Source: Burkholderia dolosa (GTDB lineage: Bacteria > Pseudomonadota > Gammaproteobacteria > Burkholderiales > Burkholderiaceae). Taken from it: a DNA stretch of 64,000 bases. The stretch lies in the NCBI RefSeq assembly GCF_902499135.1, contig NZ_CABVPR010000008.1, forward strand, positions 1 through 64,000. The letters are read 5' to 3'. This document shows positions 29,021-38,431 of the stretch, one piece after another. Both the position numbers and the translations under genes were made by a program. The notes beneath the pieces are model-generated. The model had not been told where the DNA came from and did no database searches. It saw nothing but the letters and a program-made list of their open reading frames with translations. Positions within the stretch are counted from its first letter, which is position 1. Every line of letters begins with the position of its first letter.

Positions 29021-30190
29021 TCACCGCTCGCCGCCCAACGACGACAGAATCGCGTACGCAGTCTTCACGCGATCCTCGATCGGAAAGCTGCGGTTCGCGA
29101 GCATCACGATCGCGAGCCGCTTCGCCGGAACGAACGCGACGTACGTGCTGAAGCCGTTCGTCGAGCCGGTCTTGTTGATCCATACGTCGTCGCGCGGTGC
29201 AAGCGGCGGGTCGATCGCAGTGGCCGGCATCGCGTCGAACAGCATCTTCGGCGCGTTCCCTTCGAGCAGCGTCGGCAACGCGACCGGATACGGATACTGT
29301 TCCCAGATCAGGTCCTGCGTCAGCGGCCCCGCGCGGAAGTAGCCCGTATGCGTGCGTTCGAGCGCGCGCCGCAGCCGCGGTGCCGTGTCGACGAGCCCCA
29401 TGTTCGCCTGCACGAAGCGCAGCAGATCGGCGGCCGTCGTCCGCACGCCGTACGCCGGCTGCCACAGCATGCCGCCCGCCATCCGGATCGGCTTGCCGTT
29501 CTCCGTATAGCCCTGCGCGTAGTCGCCGATGCGCGCGGCCGGCACGTCGATATACGTGTGCATCATCCCGAGCGCGGGGAACAGCCGCTGCTCCATCAGC
29601 GACGTGAAGTCGCGGTTCATCGCGTTCGCCGTGAGCCGCCCGAGCATGCCGATCGCGACGTTCGAATATGTGCGGCGCGAGCCCGGCGCATACGCGGGAC
29701 GCCATGCGGCCAGATAGCGCATCAGCGCCGCGTCGTCGCGAATGTCGTCCGGCACCTGCAGCGGCATGCCGCCCGGCGTATGCGTGCCGAGCTCGAGCAG
29801 CGTGACGCCGCCGAACGGCGTGTGCTGCAGCGCCGGCCAATACTTGCCGGCCGGATCCGACAGCGACAGCTCGCCGCCTTCTTCGGCATCGGCGGCGAGC
29901 GTCGCGGTCAGCGTCTTGCTGACGGAGCCGATTTCGAACAGCGTGTCGCCGGCCACCGGCTTGCCGGTCTGCGTCGACATCACGCCGTAGTCGAATACGT
30001 ACGGCTTGCCGTCGGCGACGATGCCGATCGCCATCCCGGGAATGCCGTATCGCTTCATCAGCGGTGCGACGTGTCGGCCGACGACGTCGCGTATGCCGTC
30101 CTCGGTGAATGCAGCCGCGCGGCCGGCCGCCAGAAGCGCGCAGACGGCGGCGAGCAGCGTCGCGGCAAAGCGTGTCGCGTTCAAACGCAT
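29021..30190 (-). CDS. ampC: Class C beta-lactamase (AmpC-like)
   Basis: A 389-residue serine beta-lactamase with signal peptide (cut after ...GRAAA). All three active-site boxes are present: SVSK (about residue 87), YSN in RRTYSNVAIGML (about 174) and KTG in WINKTGSTNGF (about 340). Length and order fit chromosomal class C cephalosporinases rather than EstB esterases, though an esterase or DD-peptidase role is possible. ATG 30190 precedes MRLNATRF; no AmpR-type LysR gene lies next to it, so the usual inducible ampR-ampC layout is absent. Confidence 0.9.
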   Translation of the reverse strand: MRLNATRFAATLLAAVCALLAAGRAAAFTEDGIRDVVGRHVAPLMKRYGIPGMAIGIVADGKPYVFDYGVMSTQTGKPVAGDTLFEIGSVSKTLTATLAADAEEGGELSLSDPAGKYWPALQHTPFGGVTLLELGTHTPGGMPLQVPDDIRDDAALMRYLAAWRPAYAPGSRRTYSNVAIGMLGRLTANAMNRDFTSLMEQRLFPALGMMHTYIDVPAARIGDYAQGYTENGKPIRMAGGMLWQPAYGVRTTAADLLRFVQANMGLVDTAPRLRRALERTHTGYFRAGPLTQDLIWEQYPYPVALPTLLEGNAPKMLFDAMPATAIDPPLAPRDDVWINKTGSTNGFSTYVAFVPAKRLAIVMLANRSFPIEDRVKTAYAILSSLGGER

Positions 30191-30390
30191 AGGGTCGTTC
30201 CTTCGTTGTGTGGGTGTGGACGGGCGAGCGCCCGCTTCGCGACGCGGCGTGACGAGATGTACGCGGCCGCGGCGGCTAGCGTGTCGACGCAGGACTATCC
30301 GCTGCCGCGTCGCCGCCGGCAATCGACGATTTTTTTCGTCAGCAGAAAGAAAATCTTATGTGATGCGTCGATGCGGCCACGGCGACGCGA

Positions 30391-30725
30391 TCAGCCGGGC
30401 GGCCGATCGGGAAACGCGAGCATCGCCGCGTCGAACTGCACCGGCCGCTGCAACGGCGCGACGTGCCCGACGCCGGGCAGGATCGTCAGTGTCGCAGCCG
30501 GAATCAGGCACGACGAGATACGCCGCATGTTCGGCACGGATGAATTGATGGCGATCGCCCTGCACGATCGCGACCGGCACGGCGATCGCCGCGAGATCGG
30601 CGGCGTGAAATTCGGTTGCGTGTGCATCGTTTCGCCGACGGTCGCGGCGAACACGAGTCGGCCGGGCGTCGCGGACAGCCGCGCGTAATGCGTACGATGC
30701 CGCGCGAAGCGGCGATCAATCAGCG
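30391..30725 (-). pseudogene. Alpha/beta-hydrolase remnant with two frameshifts
   Basis: Read on the minus strand, three short blocks in different frames join into a plausible hydrolase C-terminus: LIDRRFARHRTHYARLSATP...VGETMHTQPNFTP in one frame, then ADLAAIAVPVAIVQGDRHQF IRAEHAAYL in another, then IPAATLTILPGVGHVAPLQRP back in the first. GDRHQF would hold the catalytic acid and GVGHV the catalytic histidine. At least two frameshifts and the missing N-terminal half, including the nucleophile, make it a pseudogene. Confidence 0.7.
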
Positions 30726-30786
30726 GTCGTATCGACGCAGACGAGCTTGCGATCGTCGGGCGGACGGCCGCGGCGCCCGAAACCGG

Positions 30787-31221
30787 TCAGGCCTGCGTCG
30801 ATACCAGCCCGCCGGACGACGAGCCGCCCGACTTCTGGATCGCCTGCGCGAGCTGCGCGATCGCCGTCGACAGTGCGGCCGACAGCGTGCCGGCCTGCGC
30901 GCTCAGCGACTGCTGTTCGACCGCGGCCGCCGGGTCCTGCTTCGCGCGCTGCGCGACGGTCGCGATCTGCTGCTGGACGGCGGCCAGCTGCTTTTGCAGC
31001 CGCTCGATCAGCGCCTTCAGCTGCTTGACGGCCGGATCTTCGGGCGCGGCGCTCGATGCGCCGAGCGCGTCGCCGGCCGATGCCGCGCCGGGCGAACCGT
31101 TCGCGCCGCCGGCGGTCGCGGCCGGTGCGGTAGCGGCAGTCGACGCTGCGCCCGTCGTGTCGGCGCTGGGGCCAGTCGTGGCCAACGGCGAACGCGTGGC
31201 CGAGGAGAAATCGATCTGCAT
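30787..31221 (-). CDS. FlxA-like coiled-coil protein
   Basis: A 144-residue protein without a signal peptide. Residues about 1-60 are Ala/Thr/Gly-rich and low-complexity; residues about 68-110 (DPAVKQLKALIERLQKQLAAVQQQI, in part) form a strong coiled coil, followed by a second Ala/Gln helix and a Ser/Gly tail. This layout matches the FlxA-like family, which is linked to flagellar regulons in some bacteria. The upstream ribosome site is weak. Function is unknown. Confidence 0.65.
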   Translation of the reverse strand: MQIDFSSATRSPLATTGPSADTTGAASTAATAPAATAGGANGSPGAASAGDALGASSAAPEDPAVKQLKALIERLQKQLAAVQQQIATVAQRAKQDPAAAVEQQSLSAQAGTLSAALSTAIAQLAQAIQKSGGSSSGGLVSTQA

Positions 31222-31693
31222 CGTATCGGTCCGTAGTAGATGAAAACGAATCGCAGCCGTTTTGCATCGGACGGCTTGCAACTTGTTTACGGCATTCGTC
31301 ACACGAAACTTGAGGTTGCGTGCCGGTCGTGCATCGCGGGTGCACCAAGCCGCGGCAATCGGATCGACGCGCGACGGTTCCCGCATTCGTCGCGAAGGGG
31401 CCGGATGAATTCGCGGCTCGCGCTGGTAAAATCACCGCTTCGCCCGGCGGATCCGCACCCGCGCCGGCAATGCCCACACGCCGGCATCGCCGCCCGCGCA
31501 TTCACGCGCGGCCCGCCATGCCGACGATGCCGTGATCCGGCAGCGGCCCGGTCGCCGCTTCGCACGCCGCCTTCGTCGTCCGCCATCGCACTGCGCCCGC
31601 CGCTTCCGGCGACGAATGCGATGCGGCACGCAAGCCGGCCCATGCGTCGAGCGCGGCACGCGTTCACTTCATCATGTATTCGAGGAACCCACG
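31222..31693. other. Intergenic region with a -10-like TAAAAT
   Basis: About 470 bases between the divergent FlxA-like gene and the small membrane protein gene. GCTGGTAAAATC at 31423-31434 contains TAAAAT, a good -10 hexamer for rightward transcription, though no clear -35 box precedes it. No gene is supported. Confidence 0.35.
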
Positions 31694-31828
31694 ATGGCCC
31701 GCATCGGCGCCTTCTGCATCACGACGTGGCTTGCGGCCGCGATTCTCTATTTCGGCCAGCATTCCGTCGCGATGATCGTGCTCAGCGGCGTAGTCGTGTT
31801 CGGCGGCTTCGATCTGCTGCGGCCGTAA
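31694..31828 (+). CDS. Small 44-residue membrane protein
   Basis: The frame encodes 44 residues, nearly all hydrophobic, in two short helices (FCITTWLAAAILYFG and VAMIVLSGVVVFGGFDLL), ending RP. A GAGGAA ribosome site lies nine bases before ATG 31694. Short two-helix membrane proteins of this kind are common in Burkholderia. No family is recognised. Confidence 0.5.
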   Translation: MARIGAFCITTWLAAAILYFGQHSVAMIVLSGVVVFGGFDLLRP

Positions 31829-31918
31829 GGTACGGCGCGCATCGGCGAACGCCGAAACGCGCGCCGAAAGCGGCCGCCGCATGCGGCCGTGCTCGTCGCG
31901 CATCGCGGCGTTCGTCGT

Positions 31919-33106
31919 TCACCGAGGCAACGTCCGCAGCGAAGACGGGCCGCCCGTCAGCGCGATGCGCTTGCCGGTATCGCGCAGCCTGCCGCCGTCG
32001 ACCGCATAAAACGCCAGCTGCCGCTCGACGTTGAACTGCACGATCACGTGCCGGCTGTCCGCGGTAAACACAATGCCCTGCGCCGCTTCGCCGCCGGGCG
32101 CCTCGCTCGTCTGTACCGCGCGGCCGTCGCGAATTTCGAACAGCAGCACCTTCCCGCGTGTGTGACGCCCCGGGTTGTCGGCGGTCAGGTTCGAGCCGTC
32201 CATCGCCTGCACCGCGATCCATCTGCCGTCCGGCGAAATCGCGACGCCTTCCGGCAGCGACGGCACCGTCAGATACTGGACCGTGCGAAACGGCACGCGC
32301 GATACGTCGATCAACGCGACCGAATCGGCATCGCCCGCGAGCGTGCCCGTGTAGCCCGGCAGGCCGGCCAATCCGACGTTGCCGACCACGGCCCAGCGGT
32401 TATCGCTCGACACGTCGATCGTGTAGGGCGCAACGCCCGTGCTCAGCCGGGTGCCGCTGTCGGTCACCTTGCCGTCGTCGACGTTCAGCACCGCGACGCC
32501 CTGCTCGTCGCGCAGCGACACCAGCGCATGCTTGCCGTCGTGCGTGAAGCTGATCCCGGCGAGCCGCTTCTTGCCGATCTTCAGGCTGCCGTCGAGCGAC
32601 ACCTGCGTGCCGTCGATGCGCAGGATCGACACGCTGCCGTCGACGTTCGCGACGAGCGCGAGCCGGCCCGCGCGGTCGATCGCAATGCCTTGCGGATGCG
32701 TGCCGAGCTCGATGCGCGTGATAACGGCCGGCGATGCGCGCAGATTCACCGCCTGGACGAACGTGTCGTACACGAGCTGCTTCGCGGCGGCATCGTAGCG
32801 CGTCGGCGCGCCTACCAGCGCGAGCGCCGCGCCCGGCGCGATCGCGACCGCTTGCGGCGGTCCCTGGATGCCGTTCTCGACATCGACCTGCAGCGCGACT
32901 TTCGGCGGAAACACGCTCGCATCGAGCAGCGTGAGCGTGTCGGCGGGCGGCGACGCGAGATACGTATCGCGGCCCTCGACGCGCTGATACTTGCCGTCGT
33001 TGCCGGAGACGATCCAGTCGGCAGCGTGTACGGCATTGGCAGTAGCGGCAAGCGTCAGCGCGGCGAGCAGGCGCGCGTGACGAAAACGGAAAGGATTCGA
33101 ATGCAT
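31919..33106 (-). CDS. Exported YncE-like beta-propeller protein
   Basis: A 395-residue protein with a signal peptide (cut after ...ANAVHA). The body is a run of WD/NHL-like blades: ...AIDRAGRLALVANVDGSV, ...FTHDGKHALVSLRDEQGV, ...ISPDGRWIAVQAMDGS, ...FTADSRHVIVQFNVE. It belongs to the surface/periplasmic seven-bladed propellers near YncE and the lactonase family. A catalytic role cannot be read from sequence. It is flanked by an NmrA-like gene on the same strand. Confidence 0.8.
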   Translation of the reverse strand: MHSNPFRFRHARLLAALTLAATANAVHAADWIVSGNDGKYQRVEGRDTYLASPPADTLTLLDASVFPPKVALQVDVENGIQGPPQAVAIAPGAALALVGAPTRYDAAAKQLVYDTFVQAVNLRASPAVITRIELGTHPQGIAIDRAGRLALVANVDGSVSILRIDGTQVSLDGSLKIGKKRLAGISFTHDGKHALVSLRDEQGVAVLNVDDGKVTDSGTRLSTGVAPYTIDVSSDNRWAVVGNVGLAGLPGYTGTLAGDADSVALIDVSRVPFRTVQYLTVPSLPEGVAISPDGRWIAVQAMDGSNLTADNPGRHTRGKVLLFEIRDGRAVQTSEAPGGEAAQGIVFTADSRHVIVQFNVERQLAFYAVDGGRLRDTGKRIALTGGPSSLRTLPR

Positions 33107-33311
33107 GGCGGTCGGTTCTCCGGATCGGTTGCAGACGCAATGACTCGCACGACCCTGCTGCTCGACGGGTCGATGCAATCGCATCATGCACGAAAGCGTG
33201 CGCATCCGGCGCGGCACGATCGGCTACATCGTGAGCCGGTGCCGCGCAGGCCGCCGACGAACGAACGTCGCATCCGTCGACCGCCGCAGCGATCGCCGTC
33301 CGGTCCGTCGG

Positions 33312-34067
33312 TCAATGCGCGGGCTGCGCGCGCTCGAACCACGCGTCGAAACCGATCGCACCGAGCCGCGCGTTCGGGCCCGGCAGCAGCGTATCGTCGC
33401 GCAGCTCCGCACCGAAATAGCGCGCGGCCGAATCCGGCACCACCGTGCGCGCGTCGTGCGTCGCATCGAGAAAGCGCTGAACGAGTTCCGCGAGCCGCAC
33501 TTTGTCCGGCCCCGCGATTTCGACGACGCCGTTGTGCGGCGCGCCGATCGCGAACTCGGTGACCGCGGCTGCCACGTCGTCCGACGAGATCGGCTGGAAG
33601 AACGCCGGCGAGATCCGGATCCGATCGCCGTCGCCGCCCGCTTGCGCAATGCCGCCGAGAAATTCGAAGAACTGCGTCGAATGAACGATCGTGTACGGTA
33701 TGCCCGATTCGCGGATCAGCTTTTCCTGCGCGATCTTGCCGCGGAAATAGCCGCTCTGCGCGAGACGGTCGGTGCCGACCACCGACAGCGCGACATGATG
33801 CGACACACCCGCGTCGCGCTCGGCATCGAGCAGGTTGCGGCCCGACGTCTCGAAGAATTCGAGTACCGCCGCATCGTCGAACGACGGCGAATTGGCGAGG
33901 TCGACCACGACGCTCGCGTTCGTCAATGCGTCGCGCAGCCCTTCGCCGGTCATCGTGTTCACGCCGGTCGCGGGCGATGCCGCAACGACGTCGTGTCCGC
34001 GCGCCGCGAGCTGCTTCACGACCTTGCTTCCGATCAAGCCCGTTCCACCGATTACGACAATCTTCAT
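33312..34067 (-). CDS. NmrA-like NAD(P)-binding oxidoreductase (paralogue of 14778-15521)
   Basis: A 251-residue protein with MKIVVIGGTGLIGSKVV at its N-terminus and the signature HHVALSVVGTDRLAQSGYFRGK. It aligns with the 14778 gene over its whole length (identical motifs VNTMTGEGL/VDTVTGEGL, PYTIVHSTQFFEFLGGIA/PYTIVRATQFMEFIGGIA). It is likely a quinone- or NADPH-dependent reductase or redox sensor. A GAGAGC ribosome site lies eight bases upstream. The truncated LysR fragment is next to it on the same strand. Confidence 0.85.
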   Translation of the reverse strand: MKIVVIGGTGLIGSKVVKQLAARGHDVVAASPATGVNTMTGEGLRDALTNASVVVDLANSPSFDDAAVLEFFETSGRNLLDAERDAGVSHHVALSVVGTDRLAQSGYFRGKIAQEKLIRESGIPYTIVHSTQFFEFLGGIAQAGGDGDRIRISPAFFQPISSDDVAAAVTEFAIGAPHNGVVEIAGPDKVRLAELVQRFLDATHDARTVVPDSAARYFGAELRDDTLLPGPNARLGAIGFDAWFERAQPAH

Positions 34068-34227
34068 GATGCTCTCCGTCAGCGATGCGCGACGCGCATG
34101 CGCCGCAGTTCCTGGTTCCGGCGCCCGCGCGATGCGCGGCCCGTACGATGCATGGTACGTACGCGCCGCGCGCTGCAGTAGCGCCGCGAACGGACCCATC
34201 GTGTTGCCTGCGGCACACCAATGCGCG

Positions 34228-34980
34228 CTACGCGTGCAGTGCGTGCATGCGTACCGTCACGTAGTCGACGAACGCACGAACGTGGGCGGGCAAAGGCCGT
34301 TCGCGCCGATAGCACAGGTAATGGGCGCCGTCATCGGGCGCGTACCGCGCAAGACAGCGAATCAGCCTGCCTTCCGCGAGCAGCGCGCACACCTGATACA
34401 CGGGCAATTGCGCAATGCCGAGGCCGTCGAGCACGGCCTGCACGATCAGGTCGGCATCGTTGAACGTATGGCGTGCGACCGGACGGTGCCGCTGCATGCG
34501 GTCGTCGACCTTGAAGCGCCAGTCGCGGACGCGCCCCGACGCTTCGCGAAAATTGATGCATCGGTGGTCGGCCAGATCGTCGATGCGTTGCGGCAGTCCG
34601 TGCAGGTGCGCGTATGCGTGCGATGCGCAGACGACCAACTGCAGCGGCATCAGCTTGCGCGCAACGATCGCCGCGCGTTTCACGCGGCCGTCGATGATCC
34701 ACACGTCGATGCCGTCGTCGTCGAAGTCGACGACGTCACCGCTCAACACCAGTTCCAGCACGATCCGCGGATGCCGCGCGTGAAAGTCGCTCAACAGCGG
34801 CGCAACGATCTTGCGCCCGAATCCCGGCGTCGACAGGATGCGGAGGCGGCCGCAACGCGACCCGGTAAGCATGTCCCGCATATCTTCCTGCGCGTGCGGC
34901 GTGCCAGACCACGCTGGCGGTTGTCGTGAAGAACGCCCGGTTCGCAGCCGAATGGCCGCGATGCCGGTCGTGAGCCCGTG
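34228..34980 (-). pseudogene. LysR regulator remnant lacking an intact DNA-binding domain
   Basis: The effector domain is well preserved, from CGRLRILSTPGFGRKIVAPLL to RAFVDYVTVRMHALHA, and is a clear paralogue of the LysR at 13646-14683. Upstream, the reading frame gives no winged helix. A vestige of the linker region appears in another frame (RAFFTTTASVVWHAARAGRY, compare LFLRTTRNTALTREGELFY), so frameshifts have destroyed the N-terminal half. The remaining open frame to 35103 has no ribosome site. The 290 bases between it and DedA hold nothing else I can name. Confidence 0.75.
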
Positions 34981-35395
34981 CATGCCCGTCGAACGATCGC
35001 GACGTTGCGCGTGCAACGGATTCCAATCCGGCACGCGCAGGCGGACGAACCGCGAGCCCGTGCGGGAAACCGGCGAAACGCGCGACGCATGCCGCTCGCA
35101 CAAGATCGCCGCCCGTGCGAAATGCCGAGCGCCACGACGGCAACCGCCGACCGTCGCTACGGCGCAGCGTCATCATGGTGTCTCCGCACGGAAACGATCG
35201 AATGCGGCGCCGTGGCTGTCGCGAACGGGAAGCGACCGCATCCGGCATCTTAGGAACGTGACGCCGGTCGCGGTAGGCACAGCGACGGGCTCATCATGTT
35301 GCTCTTTGTGCACCAATCGATCGGTCGGCATCGCGGGCCGAACCGCGGCGCAATCCGACGCATCGGACGTGCCGCACCGGCGAGCGCGATGTGCG

Positions 35396-36244
35396 CTACG
35401 CGCGCCGCCACCTGCGCCGGCGACCCGTCGGCAGCGCGTGAAAGGCCGCCGGCGGCCGCGCGGCGTGCGCAAGCGCGCTCCACGCTCCGCACGGTGCGTG
35501 CGCCGTCGTGCGTCGAAACGCCGGCGCATACGCTGCGCCGGCCTCCGGCGCGCCGCTCGTGCGCGGCGCAGCGCCGGCGAACGCCGGTTCGTCCGCGGCG
35601 TCCGCGCCCGCCCCGATTCGCTCGGGACCGCTTTCGCCGATCGCGCGCCGGAAATGCCGGTACGGCACGTACAGCGCGAGCGCGAACGCGGCGGCGGCCA
35701 GCGCATGCCAGCCGAAGCGCGTGGCCAGGGCCGCCGTGCGGTCGATCTGCGGCGCGAAGATCGCGCCGGCGGCGACGGTGGCCGACGCCCACAACCCGAT
35801 GCCCGCGCAATCGTGCAGCATGAACGCGCGCAACCGCACGGCCATCGCGCCGCACAGCGGCACCGATACGAGTGCGAGCCCCGGCACGAAGCGCGACACG
35901 ACGAGCACGCGCACGCCCCATCGCGTGAAGAAGCGTTCCATGTACCGGACGCACGTCGGACGCAGCATCAGCAGCGCGAACACGCCATGCAGCGCGCGTT
36001 CGCCGTAGCGCTTGCCGCCTTGGAACCAGACGAGATCGCCGAGCACGCCGCCGATCGCCGCCGCGCCGACCGTCGTGCCGAGCTGCGCGAGTGTGGACGC
36101 GACGTCGCCCGCGGCGAGCGACATGCCGGCGCCGACCATGACGAGCGTCGGCGCGGCGGGAACCGGCAAGCCGAGCGACGACGCGAACACGTTCAGGAAT
36201 ACGATCAGCGCGCCGTATCGCGCGATCAGTTCGTGGGACAACAT
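35396..36244 (-). CDS. DedA-family membrane protein with extended C-terminus
   Basis: A 282-residue inner-membrane protein. The DedA (VTT) core spans residues 1-200: a re-entrant segment LGLPVPAAPTLVMVGAGMSL, then GDLVWFQGGKRYG and the signature RFVPGLALVSVPLCGAMAVRLRAF (in part), which includes the F/Y-x-R-x-x-P-G motif. These proteins act as undecaprenyl-phosphate or phospholipid flippases. The last 80 residues are Ala/Pro/Arg-rich and not part of the fold; the stop may have been lost. ATG 36244 follows GGAGAAACCC. A TGTTG...CAACA palindrome lies about 85 bases upstream. Confidence 0.85.
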   Translation of the reverse strand: MLSHELIARYGALIVFLNVFASSLGLPVPAAPTLVMVGAGMSLAAGDVASTLAQLGTTVGAAAIGGVLGDLVWFQGGKRYGERALHGVFALLMLRPTCVRYMERFFTRWGVRVLVVSRFVPGLALVSVPLCGAMAVRLRAFMLHDCAGIGLWASATVAAGAIFAPQIDRTAALATRFGWHALAAAAFALALYVPYRHFRRAIGESGPERIGAGADAADEPAFAGAAPRTSGAPEAGAAYAPAFRRTTAHAPCGAWSALAHAARPPAAFHALPTGRRRRWRRA

Positions 36245-36327
36245 GGGTTTCTCCTTCGCGTGGCGGCGTCAGGAGAAATCGTAGAGACCGCGCACGCGCG
36301 GCAGTAGCCCTCGCGGCAGGCTCACCG

Positions 36328-36346
36328 TGTTGTCATCGCATCAACA
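36328..36346. promoter_or_regulatory. TGTTG-N9-CAACA palindrome (site 1)
   Basis: TGTTGTCATCGCATCAACA lies between DedA and the interrupted LysR gene. It has the length and ends of a LysR-type site (T-N11-A core) and matches the sites at 37667 and 40151. Confidence 0.45.
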
Positions 36347-36347
36347 A

Positions 36348-37358
36348 TCAGGAGAGAACGGGCAGCGAAACGAGTTCGGTCGGGCAATGCAGATCGAGCG
36401 CGCGGATCCGTTCGGTCATGTAGTCGACGAACACGCGGATGCGCGCCGGCAGGTGCTTGCGGCTCAGATAGCACGCGTAATGACCGCGATCGTCCGGCGC
36501 GTACTGCGACAGGCACGCATGCAGACGGCGCTCGCGCAGCAGCTCGTTGACCTGATAGGCGGCGAGTTGCGCGATGCCGTGGCCGTCCAGCACCGCCTGC
36601 AGCACCAGCTCCGCATCGTTGAACACGTGCAGCGCGCTCGGCGTTACTTTGCGGCTCACGCCGGCGACCTTGAATTCCCATTCCGCGACGCGCCCCGACG
36701 CGAGCCGGAAATTGATGCAGCGATGAGCGTCGAGCGCGTCGACGGTATCCGGCAGCCCGTGCTCGCGCGCATATTCGGGCGACGCGCACACGACCATCTG
36801 CATCGGGATCAGCTACTTCGCGACGATCTGGCTGTCGTCCATCTTGCCGTCGCGGAACGCGACGTCGATGCGCTCGGACGTGAAATCGGCCGGACCGTCC
36901 TTCAGCATGAAGTCGATCGCGATCTCCGGGTACGCCGCATGAAAACCGTTGAGCAGCGGCGCGACGATCTTGCGGCCGAAACCCGTCGTCGAGCAGATGC
37001 GCAGCTGACCGCGCGGCGGACCCTGGCGCAATTCGCGCATTTCCTCGAGCGCCTGCATGATGCGCTCCACGCCCGGATTGCAGTTCTGATAGAACAGCTC
37101 GCCCTCGCGGGTGAGCGCCGTGTTGCGCGTCGTTCGCAGGAACAGCCGCGCATCGAGCTGCGCTTCGAGCTTCTGCACGTTGCGGCTGACGGCCGAGCGG
37201 CCGATGCCGAGGCGGTCGCCGGCCTTCGCGAAGCTGCCCTCGCTGACGACGGCGAGAAAGGCGATCACACCGGCGTAGCTCGTCGCGAAGCTGAATGCGA
37301 GCGAGTCCTCGCCGGCGGCGGAGGAAGAGGCGGTCGTCAAACCGGTCGAGGCAACCAT
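36348..37358 (-). pseudogene. LysR regulator interrupted by an in-frame amber stop
   Basis: From ATG 37358 the frame encodes a complete N-terminal half of a CrgA-like LysR protein: winged helix SFAKAGDRLGIGRSAVSRNV with linker, and RICSTTGFGRKIVAPLL. Codon 182 is TAG (36813-36815), followed in the same frame by LIPMQMVVCASPEYAREHGL and the rest of the effector domain, ending ...LPVLS at 36348. The intact paralogue reads RQLIPMQM at the same spot, so a single CAG-to-TAG (or AAG-to-TAG) change explains it. No ribosome site supports reinitiation at the following ATG. A sequencing error would also give this picture. Confidence 0.9.
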
Positions 37359-37666
37359 GCGCTGTTTCCACCGTTCAGTTTTACGGGCGACGAGGCGAGC
37401 GCGTGCGGCTGGGATGCGGCGGCCAACGCGCTGCGCGACACGCGCAAACGGAAGCGGCACCGAAACGCGGAACGATGCTTCCGGCAGACGAAACGTTGGA
37501 GCGCTGACGTCGTGAACCGCGATGGCAGCAGTCCGGTATTCGATGAACGCCAGCATTGTCGAATTCGTATTTATACGCATCGCTTACAGCGATGACAAGC
37601 GCCGTCGCAGCTCTCCGGACATCGTGCCGGAAAACGGAACAAAGTCCCGGCTGCGCCCCCGCCGAT

Positions 37667-37685
37667 TGTTGCCTTTCAGGCAACA
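37667..37685. promoter_or_regulatory. TGTTGCC/GGCAACA palindrome (site 2)
   Basis: TGTTGCCTTTCAGGCAACA has perfect 8-bp arms around a 3-base centre and lies about 135 bases upstream of the OsmC-like gene. It belongs to the 19-nt palindrome set of this island. Confidence 0.55.
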
Positions 37686-37818
37686 TCGTGCGTGCCGCCG
37701 CGGCGCTTTTTTCCGCGCGTCGACACGTCTACGATCGGCGGTGGGCGCGCGCCGCGCATCGCGGTTACGATGCGGCCCCGGCCTCCCTCCGACAGCACGA
37801 AAACATCGAATCGACACC

Positions 37819-38358
37819 ATGGACAAACTGACGCCGCCGCCGCTGACGCTGCTCGACAAATACTACGGGCCCGACTTCCAACAGATGTACACGGCGCGGA
37901 TACGCGTGACGGGCGGCGAAGCCGAGCACGGCAGGGCATCGGGCGTCGTGCGCTCCGACGACGGCAATCTCGACCTGAACCTGCGTCTGCCCGAAGCGCT
38001 CGGCGGCCCCGGCGGCGGCACGAATCCCGAGCAGCTGTTCGCGGCAGGCTACGCGGCGTGCTTTCACGGCGCACTCGTGCTGATCGCCGCGAAGAACGGC
38101 ATCGCGCTGCGCGACGTGGCCGTCGATGCCGCCGTCACGTTCGGGCGCGACCCCGTCGACGGCATGTACATGTTGACCGCCGACGTCCGCATTCATCTGC
38201 CCGGCGTCGAACGCGCGCTCGCCGAGCAGCTGGTTCGCAGCACCGAACGCGTGTGCCCGTACGCGAAGATGGCCCGACAAGGGATCACCAGCGTGATCGC
38301 GCTGCATGTCGACCCGCCGGCCGGCCAAGGGTCGGGTTCGTCCGGCGACGCGCGCTGA
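37819..38358 (+). CDS. OsmC/Ohr-family peroxide reductase
   Basis: A 179-residue protein. The peroxidatic cysteine is in GYAACFHGALVL (about residue 77) and the resolving cysteine in ERVCPYAKMARQ (about residue 142). The core matches Ohr ([21 protein letters not shown]) but there is an N-terminal addition of about 25 residues and a Gly/Ser tail. It should reduce organic hydroperoxides with lipoyl or thiol reductant. ATG 37819 is in ACACCATGGAC; the in-frame ATG at 37522 lies upstream of any ribosome site. The paralogue at 51133-51558 is closer to canonical Ohr. Confidence 0.85.
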   Translation: MDKLTPPPLTLLDKYYGPDFQQMYTARIRVTGGEAEHGRASGVVRSDDGNLDLNLRLPEALGGPGGGTNPEQLFAAGYAACFHGALVLIAAKNGIALRDVAVDAAVTFGRDPVDGMYMLTADVRIHLPGVERALAEQLVRSTERVCPYAKMARQGITSVIALHVDPPAGQGSGSSGDAR

Positions 38359-38431
38359 CGCATGAAGAATGCCGGCCGGTCGCACGGCGCGCGGCGCGCA
38401 GCCCGCGGTGCGCGAACCGGCAACGGCAGCG

